Source of the DNA: Paraburkholderia sp. BL25I1N1
GTDB taxonomy: Bacteria; Pseudomonadota; Gammaproteobacteria; Burkholderiales; Burkholderiaceae
DNA: 64,000 bases
Assembly (NCBI RefSeq): GCF_003002025.1
Contig: NZ_PVZB01000015.1
Span: 124,001-188,000 of the forward strand
Direction: 5' to 3'
Position 1 is the stretch's first letter. The number at the start of each line of letters is the position of its first letter. Below are positions 36,760 to 45,181 of the stretch, one piece after another. The translations under genes and the position numbers were made by a program. The notes below the pieces were generated by a model that saw only the letters and a list, made by a program, of their open reading frames with translations, searched no databases and was not told where the DNA came from.

Positions 36760-37802
36760 AAAAAGTCCTGATTCTGGGTGTGAACGGCTTCATTGGCCAT
36801 CACCTGTCCAAGCGCATTCTCGAAACGACCGATTGGGAAGTGTTCGGGATGGACATGCAGACCGAACGTCTGGGCGACCTCATCAATCATGAACGGATGC
36901 ACTTCTTCGAAGGCGACATCACGATCAACAAGGAGTGGGTCGAATATCACGTCAAGAAGTGCGATGTGATCCTGCCGCTGGTCGCGATCGCCACGCCCGC
37001 CACGTACGTGAAGCAGCCGTTGCGCGTGTTCGAACTGGATTTCGAGGCGAACCTGCCGATCGTGCGTTCGGCCGTCAAGTACGGCAAGCATCTCGTGTTT
37101 CCGTCCACGTCCGAGGTCTACGGCATGTGCACGGACGAGCAGTTCGACCCGGAAGAATCGCAACTGTCGTACGGCCCGATCAACAAGCCGCGCTGGATCT
37201 ACGCCTGCTCCAAGCAGTTGATGGACCGTGTGATCTGGGGTTACGGCATGGAAGGCCTGAACTTCACGCTGTTCCGTCCGTTCAACTGGATCGGCCCGGG
37301 CCTCGATTCGATCTACACGCCGAAGGAAGGCAGCTCGCGCGTGGTCACGCAGTTCCTCGGCCATATCGTGCGCGGCGAGAACATCAGCCTGGTGGACGGC
37401 GGCGCGCAAAAGCGTGCGTTCACGGATATCGACGACGGCATCGGCGCGCTGATGAAGATCATCGAGAATGAAGACGGTGTCGCCACGGGCAAGATCTACA
37501 ACATCGGCAACCCGACCAACAATTTCTCGGTGCGTGAACTGGCGCACAAGATGCTGACGCTCGCCGCCGAATTCCCCGAATACGCGGACACGGCCAAGCA
37601 GGTGCAACTGGTCGAGACCTCGTCGGGCGCGTACTACGGCGCGGGCTACCAGGACGTGCAGAACCGCGTGCCGAAGATCGACAACACCATGCAGGAACTC
37701 GACTGGGCGCCGAAGTCGACCTTCGACGAAGCGCTGCGCAAGATTTTCGAAGCGTATCGCGGCCACGTCGGCGAAGCGCGCGCGCTCGTCGAACAGCAAT
37801 AA
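36756..37802 (+). CDS. ArnA UDP-glucuronate decarboxylase half (separate gene)
   Basis: This 348-residue SDR protein is the C-terminal half of E. coli ArnA as a stand-alone enzyme. It oxidises and decarboxylates UDP-glucuronic acid to the UDP-4-keto-pentose used by ArnB. The NAD fold is GVNGFIGHH at 8-16; catalytic residues are S119 and E120 in FPSTSEVYG with Y122, and R304 in VQNRVPKID, matching S433, E434 and R619 of E. coli ArnA. The ATG at 36756 overlaps the stop of the formyltransferase gene. arnD follows 10 bp after the stop. Confidence 0.94.
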   Translation: MKKVLILGVNGFIGHHLSKRILETTDWEVFGMDMQTERLGDLINHERMHFFEGDITINKEWVEYHVKKCDVILPLVAIATPATYVKQPLRVFELDFEANLPIVRSAVKYGKHLVFPSTSEVYGMCTDEQFDPEESQLSYGPINKPRWIYACSKQLMDRVIWGYGMEGLNFTLFRPFNWIGPGLDSIYTPKEGSSRVVTQFLGHIVRGENISLVDGGAQKRAFTDIDDGIGALMKIIENEDGVATGKIYNIGNPTNNFSVRELAHKMLTLAAEFPEYADTAKQVQLVETSSGAYYGAGYQDVQNRVPKIDNTMQELDWAPKSTFDEALRKIFEAYRGHVGEARALVEQQ

Positions 37803-37812
37803 GGGCTGATCC

Positions 37813-38706
37813 TTGGCTCGCATCGTCCTGAAGATCGACGTCGACACGCTGCGCGGCACCCGCGAAGGCGTGCCGAACCTCGCGCGCATTTTCGACCGCT
37901 TCAAGGCGCGCGCCACTTTCCTCTTCAGCCTCGGGCCCGACCACACCGGTTGGGCAATGCGCCGCGTGTTGCGACCGGGCTTTCTGAAGAAGGTGTCGCG
38001 CACTTCGGTGGTCGAACACTACGGCGTCAAGCAGTTGATGTACGGCGTGCTGCTGCCCGGCCCGGACATCGGCGCCAAGGCGGCCGCGGAGATGCGCGCG
38101 ATCCACGAAGCCGGCTTCGAATGCGGCATTCATACGTGGGACCACGTGTATTGGCAGGACAACGTGCGCTCGAAAGACCGCGCATGGACTACGGCGCAAA
38201 TGCAGCAAAGCCACGACCGTTTCGTCGAGGTGTTCGGCGCGCCGCCGGTCACACATGGCGCGGCAGGCTGGCAAATGAACGGCCACGCGTTCGAACAGAT
38301 CGACGCCTGGGGCATGCGCTACGCGTCCGACGGACGCGGCCACTCGCCGTATCTGCCGGTGGTCGGCGGGCGCACGCTCTCGCACGTGCAGATGCCCACC
38401 ACGCTGCCCACGCTCGACGAAGTGCTCGGTGTGGACGGTGTCGAAACGCACAACGTCGCCGCGTGGATGTTGAAGCACACGGAAAACAATCCGCACGACC
38501 AGGTGTTCACGCTGCACGCGGAACTCGAAGGGCAAAAGCTCGCGCCGATCTTCGAGCAGCTTCTGGAAGGCTGGCGCGCGCAGGGCCATACCTTCGCGAC
38601 GATGGGTGATTACTACGCGACGCTAGACCGCAGTACGCTGCCATCGTACCCTGTTACATGGGGCGAAATTCCAGGGCGCTCCGGCGAGTTGATTGTCCAG
38701 CCCTGA
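37813..38706 (+). CDS. arnD: 4-deoxy-4-formamido-L-arabinose-phosphoundecaprenol deformylase ArnD
   Basis: ArnD removes the formyl group from undecaprenyl phosphate-Ara4FN so that the free amine can be flipped and used by ArnT. The 297-residue polysaccharide-deacetylase-fold protein has the metal and catalytic region LKIDVDTLRGT at the N-terminus, ECGIHTWDHVYWQD with the metal-binding HxxxH, and PVTHGAAGWQMN. It starts with TTG at 37813, with AAGGG about 7 nt upstream; no ATG is available near the conserved N-terminus. It is the last gene of the arn run. Confidence 0.92.
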   Translation: MARIVLKIDVDTLRGTREGVPNLARIFDRFKARATFLFSLGPDHTGWAMRRVLRPGFLKKVSRTSVVEHYGVKQLMYGVLLPGPDIGAKAAAEMRAIHEAGFECGIHTWDHVYWQDNVRSKDRAWTTAQMQQSHDRFVEVFGAPPVTHGAAGWQMNGHAFEQIDAWGMRYASDGRGHSPYLPVVGGRTLSHVQMPTTLPTLDEVLGVDGVETHNVAAWMLKHTENNPHDQVFTLHAELEGQKLAPIFEQLLEGWRAQGHTFATMGDYYATLDRSTLPSYPVTWGEIPGRSGELIVQP

Positions 38707-38848
38707 CTGGCCGATCCGCAGCCGGCCCTGACAGACCCGCCGCCGCGCGAGAGCATGCCGCGCGCCGGCCGCCCCTCCCCCAAAGTCTCGATGCCAGGCC
38801 GACGCCGCCGCAGTCATCCGGCGCAGGCCATCACAACCGGAGAACCTC

Positions 38849-39310
38849 GTGCCCATTGCAGTCGACCAACCCATCCCCGACTTCACCGCCCCCGCTACCG
38901 GCGGCGAGATCACGCTGTCCAAGCTGCGGGGCAAGAAGGTGGTGCTGTATTTTTATCCGAAGGACAACACGCCGGGCTGCACGACCGAAGGTCTGCAGTT
39001 CCGCGATCTGTATCCGAAGTTCAAGAAGGCCGGCGCGGAAATCCTCGGCGTGTCGCGCGACAGCCTGCGCTCGCATGACAACTTCAAGGCAAAGCTCGAA
39101 TTGCCCTTCCCGCTGATCTCGGACCCTGAAGAAACGCTGTGCGCGCTCTTCAACGTCATCAAAATGAAGAAAATGTATGGCAAAGAGGTACGGGGAATTG
39201 AACGCTCCACGTTCCTCATCGACGCTGAAGGCGTGCTGCGCCAGGAGTGGCGCGGCGTGAAAGTGCCGGGCCACGTCGACGATATTCTGGAGGCTGTACA
39301 AGCGCTTTGA
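38849..39310 (+). CDS. bcp: Thioredoxin-dependent thiol peroxidase (Bcp/PrxQ)
   Basis: This 153-residue peroxiredoxin reduces hydrogen and organic peroxides with electrons from thioredoxin. The peroxidatic cysteine is C44 in YPKDNTPGCTTEG. The resolving cysteine five residues later in E. coli Bcp is absent; the only other cysteine is C98, so the enzyme may use C98 or act in a 1-Cys manner. The start is a GTG at 38849 giving MPIAVDQPIPDFTAPAT, with GGAGA about 5 nt upstream. It is followed by a leader or small RNA region and a strong terminator. Confidence 0.93.
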   Translation: MPIAVDQPIPDFTAPATGGEITLSKLRGKKVVLYFYPKDNTPGCTTEGLQFRDLYPKFKKAGAEILGVSRDSLRSHDNFKAKLELPFPLISDPEETLCALFNVIKMKKMYGKEVRGIERSTFLIDAEGVLRQEWRGVKVPGHVDDILEAVQAL

Positions 39311-39440
39311 GGCGCGCTATATTGGGTTGCAATGAGTGCCTGTACACACCCAATTTTTGCCGCTGCGCCAGACTTGACGGCTGCTTCCCGTTTCCTGGGT
39401 TCCGTCGGAGTCGCGAGGTGCAACGCGAGCACTGTAGGCG
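39311..39440 (+). other. Possible leader or small RNA between bcp and its terminator
   Basis: 130 bp separate the bcp stop from a strong terminator. TATATT near 39317-39322 could be a -10 for a short RNA of about 130-150 nt, and a GAGGTGCAACGCGAGCAC segment near 39415-39432 can form local pairs. There is no match to a family I know. It could equally be a long bcp 3' untranslated region. Confidence 0.3.
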
Positions 39441-39477
39441 AGCCGCTTGCCCCGTACGCCGGGGCGGCGGCTTTTTT
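39441..39477 (+). terminator. Intrinsic terminator upstream of phoH
   Basis: AGCCGC, TT and GCCCC pair with GGGGC and GGCGGCT with a small bulge across a 7-base loop, followed by six T residues. About 190 bp separate it from phoH; no gene is seen in that gap. Confidence 0.85.
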
Positions 39478-39663
39478 AATTGCGCGGAGCCGTTCTTTCA
39501 CTCGGCCACGCGCATCCGTTAAGGAGCCGATCGAAGACCAGGCGAACCGGCATCTCTAGACCGAATGCGCGCCTCCGGGCGCAATCTGCGTGCGCACTCA
39601 CTGGCACCGGCAGAATGCGACAGGCGGCGCACGATATGTGACCCGATTAATTCGAGGGAAACC

Positions 39664-41514
39664 ATGCCTTTGCCTACCCCCCCCAGCAAGCTCGGCAATC
39701 TCCTGCCGCCTGACGAATACAAGGCCAAAGCCGCCAGCCCGGCGCGCTCGGCCGCGAAGAAACAGGCGGTCGTTGGGGAATCCGCAGAGTCGGCCGACTA
39801 CGGCCGCGCGAACGTCGCCACGCCGATGGCACACGCCGCCAATGCCGCGACCACTTTGCGGCCGGTGCCGGCATCGTCGGCGGCCGCTGTTGCGTCCGCA
39901 TCCGCTGAACAGGCTGCTCCGGCGCGTGGTCGCAAAACGAAGCAGACCGCCGCACTGCTGCAACCGGTTCCCGCCAGTCGTCCGCAAGCCGAGCCGGCCG
40001 CGCAGCCGGTCGTGGCCCGCGCGCCGAGCGCGAAGCAGGCTGAAGCGAGCACGCCCACGGCTGCCGCGCCGGCTACGCGCGGCACCACCAAGAAACGCGG
40101 TGCGGGCACCGAGCCGGTTGAAATGCAGAAGCTCTTCGTGCTCGACACGAACGTGCTGATGCATGATCCGAGCTGCCTGTTCCGTTTCGAGGAACACGAC
40201 GTCTATCTGCCGATGATGACGTTGGAGGAACTCGACAACCACAAGAAGGGCATGTCGGAAGTCGCGCGCAACGCTCGCCAGGTGAGCCGCACGCTCGACG
40301 CGCTGGTAGCGAACGCCGGCAACATATCCGACGGCATTTCGCTCGCGCGGCTGGGCAGCCGCGAGGCGTCCGGGCGTCTGTACTTCCAGACCAAGCTCAA
40401 CGCCATCGAGCCGGTGGAAGGTTTGCCGGAAGGCAAGGCCGACAACCAGATCCTCGGCGTGGTGCGCGCGCTGCAGCGCGATCGGATGGATCGCCAGGTC
40501 GTGCTGGTGTCGAAAGACATCAACATGCGCATCAAGGCGCATGCGCTCGGCCTGCCCGCTGAAGACTACTTCAACGACCAGGTGCTCGAAGACAGCGATC
40601 TGCTGTATTCCGGCATCCGCGCGCTGCCGCAGGATTTCTGGACCAAGCACGCGAAGGGCATGGAAAGCTGGCAGGACACCAAGACCGGTACGACGTACTA
40701 CCGTGTCACGGGTCCGCTGTGCGCCTCAATGCTGGTCAACGAGTTTGTCTATCTGGAGCCGCAGAACGGCGAGCCGGCGTTTCACGCGCTGGTGCGCGAA
40801 CTGAACGGCAAGACGGCGCTGCTGCAAACCTTGCGCGACTACGGGCACCACAAGAACAACGTGTGGGGCATCACGGCGCGCAACCGCGAGCAGAACTTCG
40901 CGCTGAACCTGTTGATGAATCCGGAGATCGACTTCGTCACGCTGCTCGGTCAGGCCGGCACCGGCAAGACGCTGGTCGCGCTCGCCGCCGGCCTCGCGCA
41001 GGTGCTGGACGACAAGCGCTACAACGAGATCATCGTGACGCGAGCGACGGTGCCGGTCGGCGAAGACATCGGCTTCCTGCCGGGTACGGAAGAGGAAAAA
41101 ATGCAGCCGTGGATGGGTGCATTCGACGACAACCTCGAAGTCCTGCAGAAAACCGACGACGCAGCCGGTGAGTGGGGCCGTGCCGCGACTCAGGAACTGA
41201 TCCGCTCGCGCCTGAAGGTCAAGAGCATGAACTTCATGCGTGGCCGCACGTTCGTGGACAAGTATCTGATCATCGACGAGGCGCAAAACCTGACGCCTAA
41301 GCAAATGAAGACGCTGGTCACGCGCGCGGGTCCGGGCACGAAGATCATTTGTCTTGGCAACATCGCGCAGATCGATACGCCTTATCTGACGGAAGGCAGT
41401 TCGGGTTTGACGTACGTGGTCGACCGCTTCAAGGGCTGGGCGCACAGCGGGCATGTGACACTGGCGCGCGGCGAGCGTTCGCGCCTTGCGGATTACGCGT
41501 CGGAAATTCTTTAA
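39664..41514 (+). CDS. PIN-domain PhoH-family ATPase
   Basis: The 616-residue protein joins three parts: an Ala/Pro-rich disordered N-terminus (1-150), a PIN nuclease-like domain beginning KLFVLDTNVLMHDPSCL (acidic D near 159), and a PhoH ATPase with Walker A GQAGTGKT at 429-436 and Walker B YLIIDEAQNLTP. This is the PhoH2/YlaK-type architecture, in which related proteins unwind and cut RNA. GAGGG lies 6 nt before the ATG at 39664; the frame is open 33 codons further up. It stands as a single gene between two strong terminators, with no antitoxin-like small gene before it. Confidence 0.92.
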   Translation: MPLPTPPSKLGNLLPPDEYKAKAASPARSAAKKQAVVGESAESADYGRANVATPMAHAANAATTLRPVPASSAAAVASASAEQAAPARGRKTKQTAALLQPVPASRPQAEPAAQPVVARAPSAKQAEASTPTAAAPATRGTTKKRGAGTEPVEMQKLFVLDTNVLMHDPSCLFRFEEHDVYLPMMTLEELDNHKKGMSEVARNARQVSRTLDALVANAGNISDGISLARLGSREASGRLYFQTKLNAIEPVEGLPEGKADNQILGVVRALQRDRMDRQVVLVSKDINMRIKAHALGLPAEDYFNDQVLEDSDLLYSGIRALPQDFWTKHAKGMESWQDTKTGTTYYRVTGPLCASMLVNEFVYLEPQNGEPAFHALVRELNGKTALLQTLRDYGHHKNNVWGITARNREQNFALNLLMNPEIDFVTLLGQAGTGKTLVALAAGLAQVLDDKRYNEIIVTRATVPVGEDIGFLPGTEEEKMQPWMGAFDDNLEVLQKTDDAAGEWGRAATQELIRSRLKVKSMNFMRGRTFVDKYLIIDEAQNLTPKQMKTLVTRAGPGTKIICLGNIAQIDTPYLTEGSSGLTYVVDRFKGWAHSGHVTLARGERSRLADYASEIL

Positions 41515-41540
41515 GTTTCAATTAGTTAGCGTTATCTAGA

Positions 41541-41575
41541 AGCCGCGTCCGGAGTAATCCGGACGCGGCTTTTTT
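41541..41575 (+). terminator. Intrinsic terminator after phoH
   Basis: A perfect 12-bp stem (AGCCGCGTCCGG and CCGGACGCGGCT) with loop AGTAAT is followed by T5. Confidence 0.95.
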
Positions 41576-41719
41576 CTTGACTGTACCTTCTCGTCGGGCA
41601 ACACTTAGCGCACGAACTTCAAGTAATTTGTCAAGAATTCTTGCCGGAGCGAGGTTCCAAGGGCTACCATCCGGACATCGTTCGCCGTTAAACGGGCGTT
41701 TACCGCTCTCCTCGTCTTC

Positions 41720-42946
41720 ATGCGCCGACTCGCCTTTTCGCTGCTGACCGTTCTGCTGCTCGCCGCCTGTGCCGGCGCGCCGCAGAAAACGTCATCGCGC
41801 GCGGGCAGTTCGGTCGTGGTGGCGAACGGCGCTTATCATGCTCCGCCGCCCGGCTTCCCGAACTTCGTCGATCACAGCATCGGACGCGAGGAAATCTCGA
41901 TTCAGGCGATGAGTCTCGTCGGCATTCCATACCGTTGGGGCGGAAATACGCCGGATAGCGGCTTCGATTGCAGCGGATTGGTTCGCTATGTGGTGTCGCG
42001 CGCGGCATCCGTCAATCTGCCGCGCACGACGGCGGATATGAGCGGGCGCGGCGAATCGATCGAACCGGACGAGATCGCGCCGGGCGATCTGATTTTCTTT
42101 AATACGACGGGGCGCGCGCATTCGCATGTTGGCATTTATGTGGGCAAGCTGCGCTTCGTCAACGCACCGTCGACCGGCGGTACGGTGCGGCTCGACTATC
42201 TGACCAATCCGTATTGGGCCAAGCGTTTCGACGGGATCCGCCGCGTGGCCGCGCCGGCAGCGACACCGGCGCCGTTCGATACGCCGAGTTATCAGGCTGC
42301 GGCGCCGCAGCCTGAGCGCGTGGCGCAGACGGCGCCAGCTTATGCGGCGGCTGCGGGTGTGCCGGCGTATGCAGGTAAGGCGGCGACCGTGGCGCCGACG
42401 TCGGCGAAGACTGCTTCACAGGCGTCGCCGGTTTATGCCGCTGGCACGCTGCAACCCCAATCGCAATCGCAGCAGACAGCCCGCGTCGCGGCAACGTCGC
42501 GCGTGCCGTCTCCCACCGAGACGCAATCGACAACGACCGCGGCCGCGCCGCAAGCCGATCCGTTCGAACCGCCACCGCCGGGACTGAGCGCGGCGCAGAT
42601 GCAGGCGCGTGCGGCAGGCGCGGTGTCGCCGACGCCGGTTCCGGCCGCTCAAGCCAGCGCCTATGACGGCATCGCCGGCGCGCCTGCTCAACAACAGGCG
42701 GCCGCTTCACGCACGGCGCCGCAAATGGCGAGCTCCCGCGCGCCCGATCCAATCGACGCCGCCGCCGACGCGTTCGAGCCGCCGCCGCCGGCGTCCGTCG
42801 CCGCGCGTCAGGCTCGCCAAGCGCAGCAAGCTGACGAAAATGGCAGCGTGCAGATCATGCGGGCTTCGACAGGCGCGCGCGGCATGCCCGCGCCCACGCA
42901 AACCAACGACGACCCGATCGCGCGCTTTGCCAACGGCAATTTCTGA
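41720..42946 (+). CDS. NlpC/P60 family lipoprotein with repetitive C-terminal tail
   Basis: The 408-residue protein has a lipoprotein signal with lipobox LAAC ending at C17, then an NlpC/P60 cell-wall peptidase domain (about 55-170) with catalytic C84 in FDCSGLV and H136 in HSHVGIY. The third active-site position is N148 (FVNAPSTGG) where Spr has histidine; polar residues other than His are tolerated in the family. Residues 180-408 are a low-complexity Ala/Pro/Gln tail with FEPPPPGLS and FEPPPPASV repeats, likely disordered. It should cut peptide cross-links of peptidoglycan from the outer membrane. It is monocistronic. Confidence 0.9.
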   Translation: MRRLAFSLLTVLLLAACAGAPQKTSSRAGSSVVVANGAYHAPPPGFPNFVDHSIGREEISIQAMSLVGIPYRWGGNTPDSGFDCSGLVRYVVSRAASVNLPRTTADMSGRGESIEPDEIAPGDLIFFNTTGRAHSHVGIYVGKLRFVNAPSTGGTVRLDYLTNPYWAKRFDGIRRVAAPAATPAPFDTPSYQAAAPQPERVAQTAPAYAAAAGVPAYAGKAATVAPTSAKTASQASPVYAAGTLQPQSQSQQTARVAATSRVPSPTETQSTTTAAAPQADPFEPPPPGLSAAQMQARAAGAVSPTPVPAAQASAYDGIAGAPAQQQAAASRTAPQMASSRAPDPIDAAADAFEPPPPASVAARQARQAQQADENGSVQIMRASTGARGMPAPTQTNDDPIARFANGNF

Positions 42947-43304
42947 CGCCGTGATGTGGGCCTGGCGCAAACAGGCGTGGATCAAGCCGCTTCCGTGTCC
43001 ATACGACGCGATGTAGGCTGCGGCAAGCCAGGGTGCGCGGACCTGATACTAACGCTCAGCCGTTCAACAACATCACGCAGCGCACCACCGCCCAGCGAAT
43101 CACGATTCGCCCTCAGCACTTCAGACCACGCCCAAATCGCGCCGCCTGGCGTCGATATTTCGTTATACAACCGGCCGTCGGCGCACGAACAGCAAGTGAC
43201 GCACCGTCGTTCACGATCCTCCCCCTCACTACGATCCCACACACGACACCGCCCCCGCTGATCTGCTATCGTCATCGATATTCTTCCGACAGCAGGTGAT
43301 GACG
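42947..43304. other. Intergenic region before the SDR gene, no gene supported
   Basis: About 360 bp. A minus-strand frame of 97 codons (42982-43275) is open but matches nothing I know. The stretch has lower GC than its neighbours in places, and no promoter or terminator is clear. Confidence 0.4.
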
Positions 43305-44111
43305 ATGGATCTCGGGCTCAAAGACAAGGTGGTGTTGATCACAGGCGGCAGCAAGGGAATCGGGTTCGCGTGCGCCCGCGCGTTCGCGCTCGAGGGCGCC
43401 AAAGTCGCGATCGTCTCGCGCGATCCCGCCAACCTCGCGCGCGCTTACGAGCAGTTGAAGCAGGAAGGCCTGCACGTGCACCGGACCCGCGCCGACCTGC
43501 ACGAACCGCACAGCGCCGCCGATATCGTCGAGGAAGTCAGCACCGCAGTCGGCCCGATCGACATACTGATCAACAGCGCCGGCGCCGCGCGCCGCTATGA
43601 TCCGGAAACGCTCGACGCCGACGCGTTCCGCGCCACCATGGAAGCGAAGTACTTCCCCTACATCTATCCCCAGCAGGAAGTACTGCGCCGCATGGCCGAA
43701 CGCGCCAAGTCCGGCAACGGCGGTGAGCCCGGCACGATCGTCAACATTATCGGCATGGGCGGCAAGATCGCGAGCGATATCCATATTGCCGGCGGCGCCG
43801 CGAACGCCGCGCTGATGCTCGCCACCGTCGGCCTGGCCCACTATTACGCGCGCTACGGCATCCGCATCAACGCGATCAACCCCGGCTCGACGCTGACCGA
43901 GCGTGTCGAGGAGACCGTCAAGCTGGAAGCGACGCAGCAAGGCGTCGAGAGCGCGGAAGCGCTCGCGCGCGGGCAGGCCAAAGTGCCGCTCGGCCGCTAT
44001 GCCAAACCGGAGGAAATCGCCGACGTCGCGCTATTTCTGGCGAGCCGCCGCGCGAGCTATGTGACGGGGGCAATCGTCCCGATGGACGGTGCCAGCGCGC
44101 CGCTCATCTAG
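43305..44111 (+). CDS. SDR-family protein with degraded catalytic motif
   Basis: The 268-residue protein has the NAD(P) fold of classical short-chain dehydrogenases: TGGSKGIGFACARAFALEG, the NSAGAARR segment (NAG-like) and the C-terminal INAINPGSTLTERV and SYVTGAIVPMDG. But where the catalytic YxxxK should stand it reads IAGGAANAALML, with Gly for Tyr and Asn for Lys, and no serine is seen in NIIGMGGK. It therefore probably binds the cofactor without normal oxidoreductase chemistry. The ATG at 43305 has AGCAGG 8 nt upstream; the GTG at 43296 and ATG at 43299 are too close. It converges on pit. Confidence 0.85.
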   Translation: MDLGLKDKVVLITGGSKGIGFACARAFALEGAKVAIVSRDPANLARAYEQLKQEGLHVHRTRADLHEPHSAADIVEEVSTAVGPIDILINSAGAARRYDPETLDADAFRATMEAKYFPYIYPQQEVLRRMAERAKSGNGGEPGTIVNIIGMGGKIASDIHIAGGAANAALMLATVGLAHYYARYGIRINAINPGSTLTERVEETVKLEATQQGVESAEALARGQAKVPLGRYAKPEEIADVALFLASRRASYVTGAIVPMDGASAPLI

Positions 44112-44170
44112 ACGGCGCGCTACGAATCCGGACAGTTTGATAGCGCGGCGGGCAGCGCCGCCGCGCGGTT

Positions 44171-45181
44171 TTACAGGAAACGGTGGCCGAGCCACCAGGC
44201 GGCGCCGGAGAGCGCCGCGGAAGCCGGGATCGTCAGAATCCACGCCCACACGATATTGCCGGCCACACCCCAACGCACCGCGCTCAGCTTCTGCGTCGCG
44301 CCGACCCCGACGATCGCGCCGGTAATCGTATGCGTGGTGGACACGGGAATGCCGAGCCACGATGCAGTGAACAGCGTGATCGCGCCGCCCGACTCCGCGC
44401 AAAAGCCGCCCACGGGCTTGAGCTTGGTGATCTTCTGCCCCATCGTGCGGACAATGCGCCAGCCGCCGAACAGCGTGCCGATGCCCATGGAAAGATAGCA
44501 GCCGCCGATCACCCACAGCGGCGGCGCCTCCGCGAACGACGACGCATAGCCCGTAGCAATCAGCAGCATCCAGATAATGCCGATGGTTTTCTGCGCGTCG
44601 TTGCCGCCGTGCCCGAGGCTGTATAAACCCGCCGACACCAGTTGCAGGCGCCGGAAACGCCGGTCGACCTTGCTCGGCGGCGTGCGGAAGTAGATCCACG
44701 ACACCGCCAGCATGAAGAACGAGCCGAGCACGAAGCCGAGCAGCGGCGAAATGAAGATGAAGGCCACCGTCTTCATCAGGCCGTCGAAGTTGAGCGAGCC
44801 CCAGCCCGACTTGGCGAGCGCCGCGCCCACCAGGCCGCCGATCAGCGCATGCGAGGAACTCGACGGAATGCCGTAATGCCAGGTGATGATGTTCCAGCCG
44901 ATCGCGCCGGCCAGCGCGCCGAAAATCACGTAATGGTCGACGATGTTCGGGTCGATCGTGCCCTTGCCGACGGTTGCGGCCACTTTCAGGTGGAACACGA
45001 AATACGCGATGACGTTGAAGGCCGCCGCGAAAGCCACGGCCTGCTGCGGCTTGAGCACGCCGGTCGAAACGACCGTGGCGATCGAATTCGCCGCGTCGTG
45101 AAAGCCGTTCATGAAGTCGAAAATCAGCGCGACGGCGACCAGGCCGACGACGACCCAGATTGCGAGTTGTATCGATTGCAT
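44171..45181 (-). CDS. Inorganic phosphate transporter, PiT family
   Basis: A 336-residue membrane protein of the Pit/PHO-4 family, importing phosphate (as metal phosphate in E. coli PitA) with protons. The duplicated signature is seen as FDFMNGFHDAANSIATVVST near the N-terminus and GGNDAQKTIGIIWMLL in the second half, with SSSHALIGGLVG and VSTTHTITGAIVG. It is shorter than E. coli PitA (499) because it lacks the long central loop. Its ATG overlaps the stop of the upstream DUF47 gene by one base (TAATG), so the two are coupled. Confidence 0.94.
   Translation of the reverse strand: MQSIQLAIWVVVGLVAVALIFDFMNGFHDAANSIATVVSTGVLKPQQAVAFAAAFNVIAYFVFHLKVAATVGKGTIDPNIVDHYVIFGALAGAIGWNIITWHYGIPSSSSHALIGGLVGAALAKSGWGSLNFDGLMKTVAFIFISPLLGFVLGSFFMLAVSWIYFRTPPSKVDRRFRRLQLVSAGLYSLGHGGNDAQKTIGIIWMLLIATGYASSFAEAPPLWVIGGCYLSMGIGTLFGGWRIVRTMGQKITKLKPVGGFCAESGGAITLFTASWLGIPVSTTHTITGAIVGVGATQKLSAVRWGVAGNIVWAWILTIPASAALSGAAWWLGHRFL

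Noticed and set aside
42982..43275. A 97-codon minus-strand frame between the NlpC lipoprotein and SDR genes
   Set aside because: Cys/Arg-rich in its first half, no known family and no ribosome binding site seen; may be chance or a remnant, so not listed as a gene.
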